Position numbers and translations under genes: made by a program
From: Cognatundibacterium rugosum
GTDB lineage: Bacteria > Pseudomonadota > Gammaproteobacteria > Burkholderiales > Burkholderiaceae_D
Direction: 5' to 3'
Assembly: GCF_014284365.1 (NCBI RefSeq)
Contig: NZ_JACOGG010000008.1
Location: 1-64,000 of the forward strand
DNA: 64,000 bases
The notes under the pieces: generated by a model
What the model was told of the DNA's origin: nothing
Seen by the model: only the letters and a program-made list of their open reading frames with translations
Databases searched by the model: none
Shown here: positions 8,724 through 16,955 of the stretch, piece by piece
Position numbering within the stretch: the first letter of the stretch is position 1
Layout: the number at the start of each line of letters is the position of its first letter

Positions 8724-9938
8724 ATGACATTAAAAACAAGCATGCTGAGTGTCGCGCAGGCGCAGGACCATATGCTGAGCCGCGTCAGGACCCTGAGCGC
8801 AACAGAAAACGTTGCAACGACAGATGCACTGGGTCGCATACTGGCCAGCCCTCAGTACGCACAATTGCATGTGCCACCTCAGGACAATACCCAGATGGAT
8901 GGCTATGCCGTGCGTGCCGCGGACTGCGTGTCTGGTCATGCGCGTTTGCGTATCTCGCAACGTATTCCGGCTGGTGTTGTCGGGCAGCCACTGGAGCCTG
9001 GTAGTGCGGCCAGGATATTTACCGGTGCGTTAATACCCGAAGGGGCGGATGCTGTGGTCATGCAGGAGCAATGCGAGACCGATGGCGATGCCGTCGTGAT
9101 CCGGCATCAGCCAGCAGCCGGGGAGTGGATACGGCGTCAGGGTGAGGATATCCGCGCAGGAGCGACCATTTTAGAGGCTGGAACCGTGCTGCGTGCGCAG
9201 GAGATGGGTCTGGCCGCCTCGGTCGGGCTGGCAACGCTGCCTGTGTTGCGCCGTCCTAAAGTCGCCATTTTCTTCACCGGGGATGAGCTCGCCATGCCCG
9301 GCGATACGCTGCGGCCAGGCGCGATTTATAACTCTAACCGTTATACCCTGACTGGCTTATTGCAGGGTCTGGGTTGTGATATTACCGATCTGGGCATCGT
9401 CCCGGATAATCTGGCGGCGACCCGTGCCGCACTGCGCCAGGCGGCAGAAGGGCACGATCTGATCATTACCTCAGGTGGTGTATCGGTCGGTGAGGAAGAT
9501 CACGTCAAACCCGCTGTGGAAGCCGAAGGGCAGCTGGCGATGTGGCAGATTGCAATGAAGCCGGGCAAGCCACTCGCTTTTGGTGAAGTCGGCAGCGCGT
9601 TTTTCATCGGTCTGCCTGGCAATCCGGTATCCAGCTTCGTGACCTTCCTGCTGTTTGTACGGCCTTTTCTGTTGCGTTTGCAAGGCGTACGCAATGTTGC
9701 ACCTCAGGCTTACAGCATGCGTGCAGATTTTGACTGGACTAAGCCGGATCGTCGCAATGAGTTCCTGCGTGCGCGCATCAATGCAGACGGCGGGCTGGAA
9801 CTGTTTCAGAATCAAAGCTCTGGTGTATTAAGCTCTGCCGTATGGGGAGATGGTTTAATTGATTTGCCCCCATTGCAAGCTGTGGTGCGCGGTCAGATGG
9901 TGCGTTTTATTCCTTTCAGCAGTATGGGTGTGGTATGA
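8724..9938 (+). CDS. moeA: Molybdopterin molybdenumtransferase MoeA
   Basis: Inserts molybdate into adenylylated molybdopterin, the last general step of molybdenum cofactor synthesis. The protein is 404 residues from the ATG at 8724, a normal length; a frame to 8643 adds an unlikely hydrophobic N-terminus, and the ATG at 8742 (MLSVAQAQ) is also possible. Family motifs are PPQDNTQMDGYAVRA, FTGDEL, TSGGVSVGEEDHVK and GLPGNPVSSFV. Its stop overlaps the start of moaD (ATGA), so it heads a tight moeA-moaD-moaE-crcB operon. Confidence 0.93.
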   Translation: MTLKTSMLSVAQAQDHMLSRVRTLSATENVATTDALGRILASPQYAQLHVPPQDNTQMDGYAVRAADCVSGHARLRISQRIPAGVVGQPLEPGSAARIFTGALIPEGADAVVMQEQCETDGDAVVIRHQPAAGEWIRRQGEDIRAGATILEAGTVLRAQEMGLAASVGLATLPVLRRPKVAIFFTGDELAMPGDTLRPGAIYNSNRYTLTGLLQGLGCDITDLGIVPDNLAATRAALRQAAEGHDLIITSGGVSVGEEDHVKPAVEAEGQLAMWQIAMKPGKPLAFGEVGSAFFIGLPGNPVSSFVTFLLFVRPFLLRLQGVRNVAPQAYSMRADFDWTKPDRRNEFLRARINADGGLELFQNQSSGVLSSAVWGDGLIDLPPLQAVVRGQMVRFIPFSSMGVV

Positions 9939-10192
9939 AAATTCAATGCCGTTTTTTTGCCAGTGTCAGAGAAGTCTTAGGCACGTCCGCCGAAGAAATC
10001 GAGCTGCCGCCAGAAGTGAGGACAGTAGGGGCCGTGCGCGCTTTCCTGCGTCAGCGCGGTGGCGTGTGGGACGAGGTTTTGTCGGATCAAAAGTTACTGC
10101 GCACAGCTTACAATCAGCAAATGTGTGCGGCGGATACCGTGCTGACGGATCAATGTGAAGTGGCTTTTTTCCCACCGGTGACCGGAGGCTGA
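9935..10192 (+). CDS. moaD: Molybdopterin synthase sulfur carrier subunit MoaD
   Basis: An 85-residue ubiquitin-like sulfur carrier that delivers thiocarboxylate sulfur to precursor Z. It ends in the required Gly-Gly (FFPPVTGG). The ATGA overlap with moeA and the one-base gap to moaE indicate coupled translation of the synthase subunits. Confidence 0.93.
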   Translation: MKIQCRFFASVREVLGTSAEEIELPPEVRTVGAVRAFLRQRGGVWDEVLSDQKLLRTAYNQQMCAADTVLTDQCEVAFFPPVTGG

Positions 10193-10193
10193 G

Positions 10194-10685
10194 ATGGTGG
10201 TCAGAATACAGACCGCAGATTTTGACGTGGGTGCAGAACTGGCTGCGTTGCGCAGCAATCTGCCTGAAATCGGTGCTGTCGTCAGTTTTGTCGGGTTGGT
10301 CAGAGATATCAATGAGGGGGCTGAGGTCAGTGGGCTGGAACTGGAACATTATCCTGGCATGACAGAACAGTCTTTGCAGGACATACTGACTCTGGCCGCG
10401 CAGCGCTGGCCTGTGCTGCAAAGCCTGATTATCCATCGGGTTGGTCCCTTACTGCCACTCGATCAGATCGTATTGGTAGCGGTCGCGACGCGCCATCGTG
10501 GAGATGCGTTTGCTGCCTGCGAATTCATCATGGATTACCTGAAAACCCGCGCACCATTCTGGAAAAAAGAACAAACCCCGGAAGGTGTGCGCTGGGTGGA
10601 TGCGCGCGAAAGCGATGAGCGCGCCAGTCAACGCTGGCAAGATGCTGCTGCGGCTGCCTCGTTGTCGCAACAGGGGGCACTATGA
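10194..10685 (+). CDS. moaE: Molybdopterin synthase catalytic subunit MoaE
   Basis: A 163-residue large subunit that converts precursor Z to molybdopterin with MoaD. The sequence has VVSFVGLVRD near the N-terminus, the VGPLLPLDQIVLVAVATRHR strand, CEFIMDYLKTRAPFWKKE with the conserved active-site lysines, and a C-terminal WVDARESD. The stop overlaps the crcB start by four bases. Confidence 0.94.
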   Translation: MVVRIQTADFDVGAELAALRSNLPEIGAVVSFVGLVRDINEGAEVSGLELEHYPGMTEQSLQDILTLAAQRWPVLQSLIIHRVGPLLPLDQIVLVAVATRHRGDAFAACEFIMDYLKTRAPFWKKEQTPEGVRWVDARESDERASQRWQDAAAAASLSQQGAL

Positions 10686-11065
10686 ATGCGTTAGGGATAC
10701 TTGCAGTCGGTATAGGTGCGGCGTTTGGTGCCTGGTTGCGCTGGCTGTTGGCACTCTGGGGCAATCAGGTCTGGGCGCAAGTCCCGCTGGGTACGCTGAT
10801 CGCGAATCTGGGTGGTGGTTATCTGATCGGATTGGCGGTCGCTTTCTTTAGCGGCTATCCCGACTTGTCACCGGCCTGGCGCTTGTTTGTGATTACCGGT
10901 TTTTTGGGCGGCTTGACGACTTTTTCCACTTTTTCTGCAGAGTCCATGCAATTGCTGCAAAAAGGTGAAGTGTTTTGGGCGTTGGCACATGCCGGTCTGC
11001 ATTTGTTGGGATCTGTATTGTGCTGCTTCGCCGGTTTTTTGAGCTATCGTGCACTCACAAGCTGA
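10682..11065 (+). CDS. crcB: Fluoride efflux channel CrcB/FluC
   Basis: A 127-residue inner-membrane protein with four hydrophobic segments, matching dimeric Fluc fluoride channels. Motifs are GAAFGAWLRW at the start, TLIANLGGGYLIG and the signature GFLGGLTTFSTFSAE, whose Phe and Thr/Ser residues line the pore. It is translated from an ATGA overlap with moaE. No fluoride riboswitch is visible, as expected for a gene inside an operon, so its expression probably follows cofactor synthesis. Confidence 0.92.
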   Translation: MNALGILAVGIGAAFGAWLRWLLALWGNQVWAQVPLGTLIANLGGGYLIGLAVAFFSGYPDLSPAWRLFVITGFLGGLTTFSTFSAESMQLLQKGEVFWALAHAGLHLLGSVLCCFAGFLSYRALTS

Positions 11066-11071
11066 CTTTAC

Positions 11072-11096
11072 GCATGCAGGGCACATGACTGCATGC
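11072..11096 (+). other. Hairpin after crcB
   Basis: Perfect 8-bp arms GCATGCAG and CTGCATGC enclose a 9-base loop just past the crcB stop. There is no T-run, so it is at most a weak or factor-assisted terminator. Confidence 0.35.
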
Positions 11097-11209
11097 TATC
11101 ATCTGGTACTCATTTGACAGCTTTTAAATACCAGCACCGCTTGCTCAAACTGTCTTCTTCTTACTCGTCTACTATCTGACTCTTATTTGACTCTTTGTTG
11201 CACCAGCAA

Positions 11210-12067
11210 ATGATCACTACTATTTCTGCCACCGTCCCGGACAGCCAGCGCTTTGTTTTGCAACTGGCTGGTTTTTCCGGCGCTGAGCAAGAGCTGCTGC
11301 AATCGACTTTTCGCCTTACCAGTCGTCGTACTTTCTTATATGAAGTCGCTGCCGTGGCGGAGGCCAGGCCCGATATCTACCTGATCAATGCGGATCATCC
11401 CGAGCTGACCCGCCTGTTGCATGAGTGTGCGCCCAATGTACACGCGCCTGCCATGCTGATAGGCAGCCCGGCGGTGCTGCTGTCAGATTGGCCTTGTCTG
11501 CCAAAACCGATACAGTGGATGCGCTTGTTCGAACAACTGGATGAACAAATGATGCTGGCGTTGGCTGAGCGTAGCCGTCGTCAGCAGGGCGCAAGCTGGG
11601 ATGGCGCAAGCTTGCGGCGCGAAACTGACCGTGCGCAGTCCTTGCCTCAGACTCCGCTCAGTCCGCCACCGATGGAGTCAGTGCTGGTGGTCGATGACAG
11701 TGCCACCGTCCGTGCGGTGATGCGCAAAAAGCTGGAGCCCTTCCGCTTTGATGTGGACTTTGCGGAAAATGGCGAAGATGCAGTATTGATGGCGATGAAG
11801 AAGTCGTATACCTGTATTTTCCTGGACATCATGATGCCAGGTATCGATGGTTACGCCGTCTGTAAGCAAATCAAAGGACATCCGCGTACCAGTCAAACGG
11901 CGGTGGTGATGCTCAGTAGTAAATCTTCTGCCTTTGATAAATTCCGTGGCAGTTGGGCAGGCTGTGATGCTTACCTGACCAAGAGTGTGGACGAAGATGA
12001 GTTGCTGTCAACCATAGCTCGTTTTTTACCCAGTGCCAGACTGGCGTTGCATACCAAAACCGCCTGA
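11210..12067 (+). CDS. Orphan response regulator with C-terminal receiver domain
   Basis: A 285-residue protein with a C-terminal CheY-like receiver (from about 155): VLVVDDSATVRAVMRKKL, phosphoacceptor Asp in CIFLDIMMPGIDGYAVC, the Ser switch in VVMLSSKSS and the Lys in YLTKSVDEDEL. The roughly 130-residue N-terminal part resembles a degenerate receiver (YLINADHPELTRLL where LDxxMP is expected) joined by a Pro/Ser-rich linker. There is no DNA-binding or enzymatic output domain, as in PilG-type regulators. I use the ATG at 11210; a TTG at 11195 is possible. No partner kinase is adjacent. Confidence 0.8.
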   Translation: MITTISATVPDSQRFVLQLAGFSGAEQELLQSTFRLTSRRTFLYEVAAVAEARPDIYLINADHPELTRLLHECAPNVHAPAMLIGSPAVLLSDWPCLPKPIQWMRLFEQLDEQMMLALAERSRRQQGASWDGASLRRETDRAQSLPQTPLSPPPMESVLVVDDSATVRAVMRKKLEPFRFDVDFAENGEDAVLMAMKKSYTCIFLDIMMPGIDGYAVCKQIKGHPRTSQTAVVMLSSKSSAFDKFRGSWAGCDAYLTKSVDEDELLSTIARFLPSARLALHTKTA

Positions 12068-12143
12068 GTTCAGCCTGGGCGGCACGTGCTGCGGATACCT
12101 GCCGTATATTTTCTAAGCGCTGAACTTTAAATGTAGAAAAAAA

Positions 12144-12167
12144 GTTCTAGACAAAATTTTCTAGAAC
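12144..12167. promoter_or_regulatory. Probable BlaI-type operator
   Basis: A perfect inverted repeat GTTCTAGA-N8-TCTAGAAC lies 46 bases upstream of the repressor start. It overlaps the -35 element of the predicted promoter, so bound repressor would block RNA polymerase. Assignment to the adjacent BlaI-type repressor is inferred from position; the arms do not follow the TACA/TGTA core known for BlaI and MecI. Confidence 0.6.
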
Positions 12168-12176
12168 ATTTATTCT
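12148..12176 (+). promoter_or_regulatory. Promoter of the BlaI/BlaR1-like operon
   Basis: TAGACA (12148-12153) and TATTCT (12171-12176) are separated by exactly 17 bases. The -35 lies inside the inverted repeat at 12144-12167, which fits an autoregulated repressor operon. Confidence 0.6.
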
Positions 12177-12213
12177 GCTTCCATTCTGACTCAATCCTGA
12201 TGAATGGAAACGT

Positions 12214-12603
12214 ATGTCTGCACCAATTTCCCGCACCATTCCTAAACCTACCGCTGCCGAATTGAATTTACTTAAGGTGCTGTGGCAACACGGTCCGCTG
12301 AGTGCTAAGCAAGTTCACGAAATCGCGCAGACCGATAAGCCTGATCTGAATTACGCCACGGTCTTGCGCCAATTGCAGATCATGCATGGCAAGGGTATTT
12401 TGACGCGCGATGAAAGCCAGCGTTCGCATGTCTATGCGCCGGCTCAGGAGGCCGATTCCCTGCAAACCAATTTGCTCAAAGACCTGATACAGAAAGTCTT
12501 TGCCGGTTCTGGCAAGGCGCTGGTGCTGGCTGCTTTACGCGGCGGGCATGTCTCTGCTCAGGAGCGTGCTGAAATCGAAAAAATCCTGAAAGAGGAAAAA
12601 TAA
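12214..12603 (+). CDS. BlaI/MecI/CopY-family transcriptional repressor
   Basis: A 129-residue winged-helix repressor. The family pattern PTAAELNLLKVLWQHGPLSAKQVHE is followed by LNYATVLRQLQIMHGKGIL (recognition helix region) and a C-terminal dimerisation part with LLKDLIQKVFAGS, then the AALRG segment. In Gram-positive BlaI/MecI, cleavage in the C-terminal part by BlaR1/MecR1 signalling relieves repression. Here a BlaR1-like protease gene follows by two bases, so the same logic is likely. SD GGAAA precedes the ATG. Confidence 0.93.
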   Translation: MSAPISRTIPKPTAAELNLLKVLWQHGPLSAKQVHEIAQTDKPDLNYATVLRQLQIMHGKGILTRDESQRSHVYAPAQEADSLQTNLLKDLIQKVFAGSGKALVLAALRGGHVSAQERAEIEKILKEEK

Positions 12604-12605
12604 TC

Positions 12606-14480
12606 ATGAATGCCGCAATCAGTCAGTTTTCTTTTGAGCGGCTGACCCAGATACTGGGCTGGCCTTTACTGGATTTCGTGTGGCAAGGTGTGTTGATTGC
12701 CGGTGTGGCAGCGCTGTTGCTGAGCTTATGTCGTCACGCCAGGCCACAGACCCGTTACCTGATTGCCTCGGGTGCGATGCTGTTATGTGCACTGTTGCCT
12801 TTGGTTGGCATGGTGTTGCAAGCCTCGCGTCCGCAAAGTCTGACGCTGAGTGCGGCTTTGCAATTGTTGTCAGACGCGTCTGCCACGACAGAAGTCCAGT
12901 GGCAGGACAGCAATCTGCTACTCAGCTTGTTAGCGCCTGTCTTGCCTTTCCTGGTAACGCTATGGCTGAGTGGCGTCACGCTGATGCTGAGTCGTTATCT
13001 TCTGGGTCTGCTGTGGATTGCACGTCTGGGTAGTCTGGCCGGGCAGGCTGACTATGTCAGCGCGATGGGCGACTGGCAGCAAAGCGCACGCAGTTTGCAG
13101 ACACGTTTTGGCATACGGCGTGAAGTGCGGCTACTGTGGAAAACCGAGATACTGAGCCCGATGACGACCGGCTGCTGGCGTCCTGTGATCCTGATGCCCG
13201 TGTCACTGCTCAGTGGTATGTCGCCTGCCATGATAGAAGCCTTGCTCGCACATGAATTGGCGCATATCCGGCGCTGGGATTATCTGGTCAAGCTGCTGCA
13301 GAATCTGGTGCAGGCGCTGCTGTTCTATCATCCTGTGGTGTGGTGGCTGGGTCGCCATATGGATAGCGAGCGTGAGCTGATTGCGGATCAGTTGGCGGTT
13401 GCTGCCACCGGTCAGTCACGTGAACTGGCACTCGCATTACAAAGCCTGGATCAAATGCAGATGCAGCAGAAAAGTTTGGCACTGGCCGCCCACGGTGGTG
13501 ATTTATTGAGCCGCATCCGCCAAATCCTGCGTCCCGGTCCACAAGCCTGGCAATGGCAAATGGCACTGCCGGTCGTGCTGGCAGTTGTCAGTCTGATGCT
13601 GATTTTTCAGACTAAAGTCGATGCGGGTCCAGTCGCAGATTTTACAGTGCAGAGCCGGCCAACGCGCGAATTCGCCTTGCCAGATAAGCTGATGATAAAC
13701 ACCCATTCGCGTCACGTGATGGTGCTGGATGAGGCGAGTGGCGCCGTTTTGCTGCAAAAAGATGCGGATGTGGCGGTGCCGATCGCATCGATTTCTAAAT
13801 TGCTGACTGCGATGGTGACCCTCGATGCGCAGCTCGATATGCAGCAGGAATTGCAGTTGAGCCGGCAAGACATGGTGGGCTCGCAGCAGGGACTGACTAT
13901 GCTTAAGCCCGGTTTGTCAGTCACACGCCAACAATTGCTGGAATTGATGCTGGTACCTTCCAGTAACACCGCGGCCAAAGCGTTGGGTCGCACTTATCCA
14001 GGTGGTGAGCCTGCGCTGATCGCGGCGATACGAAGCAAGCTTCAGGCTTTAGGTCTGCAGCACACCAGCATAGAAGAACCGGTCGGGATCTCCGCCAATA
14101 ACCGCTCCAGCGCTGCCGATCTGGCGCGCCTGGCCCGCTTCGCAGCTGGCTATCCTGAACTGCAAAAGCTCAGCAGCAGCCCGGAAATAAAGTTGTCACT
14201 GGCGGGTAAATCTGAACGTTTGATCAGTAGCAATCCCTTGGTGAGACAGGCCGGCTGGGATATATCGCTGACCAAAACCGGTTATTCCAAAGCAGCAGGC
14301 CGCTGCCTGTTACTGCGCACTAAAATCGCAGACAAACACTGGATCGTGGTTTTACTCAATGCCAATCAATTCACGATGCGTACTGAAGATGCAGAGCTGA
14401 TACGCGACGCCCTCAGCGGCGCCATCAGTAGCGCAAACAGTGCGTCCATCATTGATGGCAGTGCAGTGATGGTGCACTGA
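12606..14480 (+). CDS. BlaR1-like M56 membrane metalloprotease fused to an S11 D-Ala-D-Ala peptidase-like sensor
   Basis: A 624-residue protein with BlaR1 topology. Three N-terminal membrane helices (about 20-42, 52-72, 104-130) precede a cytoplasmic M56 zinc protease with HELAH at 216-220 and ERE at 255-257. A fourth helix lies at about 319-336, followed by an external domain (about 355-605). That domain is not the class D beta-lactamase-like sensor of classical BlaR1. It matches peptidase S11 (PBP5/PBP7 type): SISK with S395/K398, SSN at 452-454 and KTG at 557-559. I infer that acylation by a beta-lactam or binding of peptidoglycan activates the protease and inactivates the upstream BlaI-type repressor. 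Confidence 0.9.
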   Translation: MNAAISQFSFERLTQILGWPLLDFVWQGVLIAGVAALLLSLCRHARPQTRYLIASGAMLLCALLPLVGMVLQASRPQSLTLSAALQLLSDASATTEVQWQDSNLLLSLLAPVLPFLVTLWLSGVTLMLSRYLLGLLWIARLGSLAGQADYVSAMGDWQQSARSLQTRFGIRREVRLLWKTEILSPMTTGCWRPVILMPVSLLSGMSPAMIEALLAHELAHIRRWDYLVKLLQNLVQALLFYHPVVWWLGRHMDSERELIADQLAVAATGQSRELALALQSLDQMQMQQKSLALAAHGGDLLSRIRQILRPGPQAWQWQMALPVVLAVVSLMLIFQTKVDAGPVADFTVQSRPTREFALPDKLMINTHSRHVMVLDEASGAVLLQKDADVAVPIASISKLLTAMVTLDAQLDMQQELQLSRQDMVGSQQGLTMLKPGLSVTRQQLLELMLVPSSNTAAKALGRTYPGGEPALIAAIRSKLQALGLQHTSIEEPVGISANNRSSAADLARLARFAAGYPELQKLSSSPEIKLSLAGKSERLISSNPLVRQAGWDISLTKTGYSKAAGRCLLLRTKIADKHWIVVLLNANQFTMRTEDAELIRDALSGAISSANSASIIDGSAVMVH

Positions 14481-14517
14481 TCCATGCTGAACGCTAATCC
14501 CTTCAACTGAGCAAACG

Positions 14518-14557
14518 CAACTAAGTCAGCTCAACTAAGTCAGCTCAACTACGTCGG
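14518..14557. repeat. Short 14-bp tandem repeat
   Basis: CAACTAAGTCAGCT occurs twice in tandem (14518-14531, 14532-14545), with a diverged third copy CAACTACGTCGG after it. It sits in the 154-base gap between the BlaR1-like gene and the TonB receptor gene, where it could affect the receptor's promoter spacing. Confidence 0.6.
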
Positions 14558-14634
14558 TTTTATTTATTCGCTTCGCTGGCGCTGATCCGTTACGGACAGA
14601 GCAGGGGGAGCTGCACACTTTTTTTCTGCAAATC

Positions 14635-16866
14635 ATGCCACATACGACTACATATTTCTTCTCAGCCGCTGCGCACCTTGGCACTTACCGCACATTGGCA
14701 ATGCTGCCTGCACTGGGACTGACACTGAGTTTCGCCGGACTCAACCAGGCTGTCTATGCACAGCAAACCGTACAACAGGTCGAGGTCAACGCCACTGCTA
14801 CAGCGCGTTCTGGGCGTGATGATACAGCGGCCAAAGTGCTGATCCCGCATGAAGAAATCGTCCGTTACGGGGATCATCAATTGCTGGATGTGCTTAGACG
14901 TCAGCCAGGTATTACCATCGCCGAAGGCAAGGGTAAACAGCCGGAGCTACGCTTGCGTGGCCTTGGCAATGGCTATACCCAGATCCTGGTGAATGGTCAG
15001 GAAATGCCCGCCGGATTTCAGCTCGACAGCATTGCACCTGAGCTGGTGGAGAGTATAGAAATTGTACGGGTCGCTGGTGCCGATCAGACTGCAGGCAGCA
15101 TGGCGGGCAGTATTCATATCAAACTCAGGCAAAAAAAGACCGCAGCAGAAACCGAATGGCGGGCCTCTTCTTCACTACAAAATGGCAGACTGGGATCGCA
15201 ATTCTCTGTACAAAGTAATGGCGCCTTAGCTGCTGCTCCGGACTGGCGTTATTTGCTGGCTGTACAGATCGATAGCAGCAGCGTGGAGCAAAATCAAACC
15301 AGTCAGCAGCTGGTGCAGAACCAGACGCAGAATGGCAATCAGGCACTTTGGCAAAATAGCATAGACAGCCGTTTGCAACTGCAGCAGCATAACCGGCGTG
15401 ACAGCATCACACTGACGCCTTCGCTGCAATGGCAGCCAGACCAGCAGCGGCAATGGCGCTGGCAATTATTCTTGAATTACGCCAGACCGGAAACCACCAA
15501 GCAGGAAAGTGAGCAGGCTGGCACGGGGATGCCTGCAACTTCAGAATTTCCGCTGAATCACAGCATCTGGGCCGCGCATATTCTGACTGCGCACCAGGAA
15601 TTACAATGGGAACAGCGCCTGAATGATAGCGCTAAACTCAGTATGCAATGGGGCTGGAATCACTTCGCACGTGATTCGCGCTTTCGCTTTTGGGGTAGCA
15701 ATCCTGCGGCCGGACTCAGCGAACAACGTGTGGTATTCGCTGATGCAAAAGAAAACAGCTGGCGCTGGGCGGGTAAATATCTGGCACCGTATTCGGAGCA
15801 GCATGTGCTCAGTCTGGGCTGGGATAGCAGTCTGGCACAACGCGTTGAAAGTCGCGATGAATGGGATACGCCTTCGCTCGGCCAGTCTCAGCAATCGGCG
15901 CATCGCTATGAAGCCAGCATGCGCAAGCTGGCGGGCTATATTCAGGATGAATGGACACTGCATGCGCAGTGGTCTGCTTATCTGGGCTTACGTTGGGAGC
16001 AGTTCGCCGCACACAGCGAAGAAGCCGGGCAGTTTGATATCCGTCAGCAAAATGCAGTCTGGAGTCCGGTGCTGCAAACCTTGTGGAAAGCGGACTCGCA
16101 CACCCAGTGGCGACTGGCAGTCAACCGTACGCTTAAACAGCCAGCACTGGCGAAGCTGATACCACGCCGTTTCCGCGTCGATAACAACAATAATCCGTTT
16201 AATCCTGACCAGTTGGGAAATCCCGGTTTGCGCCCGGAGCGCGCATGGGGGCTGGATCTGGGCTATGAGCGCACCCTGGGTGAAGATAGCCAGATCAGTG
16301 TGAGTGCCTATCGTAAATGGGTGCAGGATTTGATGCTGGAACATCTGAGTCTGCAGCAGGGGGGATGGGAAAGCCAGACGCAGAATCATGGTAAGGCGGT
16401 GATCGATGGCTTGGAACTGGAGGGTAAATTTGCCTTGAAAGAGTTTTGGGAAAACAGCCCGGCAATCCGGCTCAGAAGCAGTCTGGGGTATAACTGGTCA
16501 CGCTTGTCAGCAGTCGCAGGGCCGGATAACCGGCTGCCGGATCAGGCGCGTCTGAGCGCCAGGCTGGGCCTGGATTACACGATCAACCCGGCGTGGAAAA
16601 TGGGCCTTGATGCGTCCTATCTATCCAGCGAACGTTATCGCGATACAGCAGGCATGCTGTCGCTGAGCGGGCCACGCCGTCATCTCGATGCTTACCTGAG
16701 CTTCAGTGCACAGGCGCATAGCCAGTGGCGGCTTAGCGTGAATAATCTGCTGCAGCAGGATCTGCGCAATGCGGATTATTTTCAGCTGAGTGAGCGTCGC
16801 TGGACTGAACAGACGACACAAGCCAGCAGCCGTCAGTGGCGCCTGAGCTGGGAGGGGAAATGGTAA
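14635..16866 (+). CDS. TonB-dependent outer-membrane receptor
   Basis: A 743-residue outer-membrane transporter. A signal peptide ends near VYA at about 42. The plug domain follows with HQLLDVLRRQPGI, LRLRGLGNGYTQILVNGQ and the ESIEIVRVAGADQTAG block. The rest is a 22-strand-type barrel rich in alternating aromatic residues, including the LGNPGLRPERAWGLDLGYER strand. The chain ends in Trp (EGKW), an aromatic residue suitable for Bam recognition. The substrate is unknown; siderophore-type annotation would be a guess. It follows the BlaI/BlaR1-like pair after 154 bases and may or may not share its control. Confidence 0.9.
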   Translation: MPHTTTYFFSAAAHLGTYRTLAMLPALGLTLSFAGLNQAVYAQQTVQQVEVNATATARSGRDDTAAKVLIPHEEIVRYGDHQLLDVLRRQPGITIAEGKGKQPELRLRGLGNGYTQILVNGQEMPAGFQLDSIAPELVESIEIVRVAGADQTAGSMAGSIHIKLRQKKTAAETEWRASSSLQNGRLGSQFSVQSNGALAAAPDWRYLLAVQIDSSSVEQNQTSQQLVQNQTQNGNQALWQNSIDSRLQLQQHNRRDSITLTPSLQWQPDQQRQWRWQLFLNYARPETTKQESEQAGTGMPATSEFPLNHSIWAAHILTAHQELQWEQRLNDSAKLSMQWGWNHFARDSRFRFWGSNPAAGLSEQRVVFADAKENSWRWAGKYLAPYSEQHVLSLGWDSSLAQRVESRDEWDTPSLGQSQQSAHRYEASMRKLAGYIQDEWTLHAQWSAYLGLRWEQFAAHSEEAGQFDIRQQNAVWSPVLQTLWKADSHTQWRLAVNRTLKQPALAKLIPRRFRVDNNNNPFNPDQLGNPGLRPERAWGLDLGYERTLGEDSQISVSAYRKWVQDLMLEHLSLQQGGWESQTQNHGKAVIDGLELEGKFALKEFWENSPAIRLRSSLGYNWSRLSAVAGPDNRLPDQARLSARLGLDYTINPAWKMGLDASYLSSERYRDTAGMLSLSGPRRHLDAYLSFSAQAHSQWRLSVNNLLQQDLRNADYFQLSERRWTEQTTQASSRQWRLSWEGKW

Positions 16867-16955
16867 TGGCGCTGAGCCTGCCACTGGTAGTCGCTGCTGA
16901 CAAAGTTTGCCGTTTATAATGGAGGGTATTTTCAAGCCACTCTTCAGGTCTGACC

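Noticed and set aside
10600..10690. Fluoride riboswitch ahead of crcB
   Set aside because: crcB starts inside the moaE coding end; no space or characteristic fold is present.
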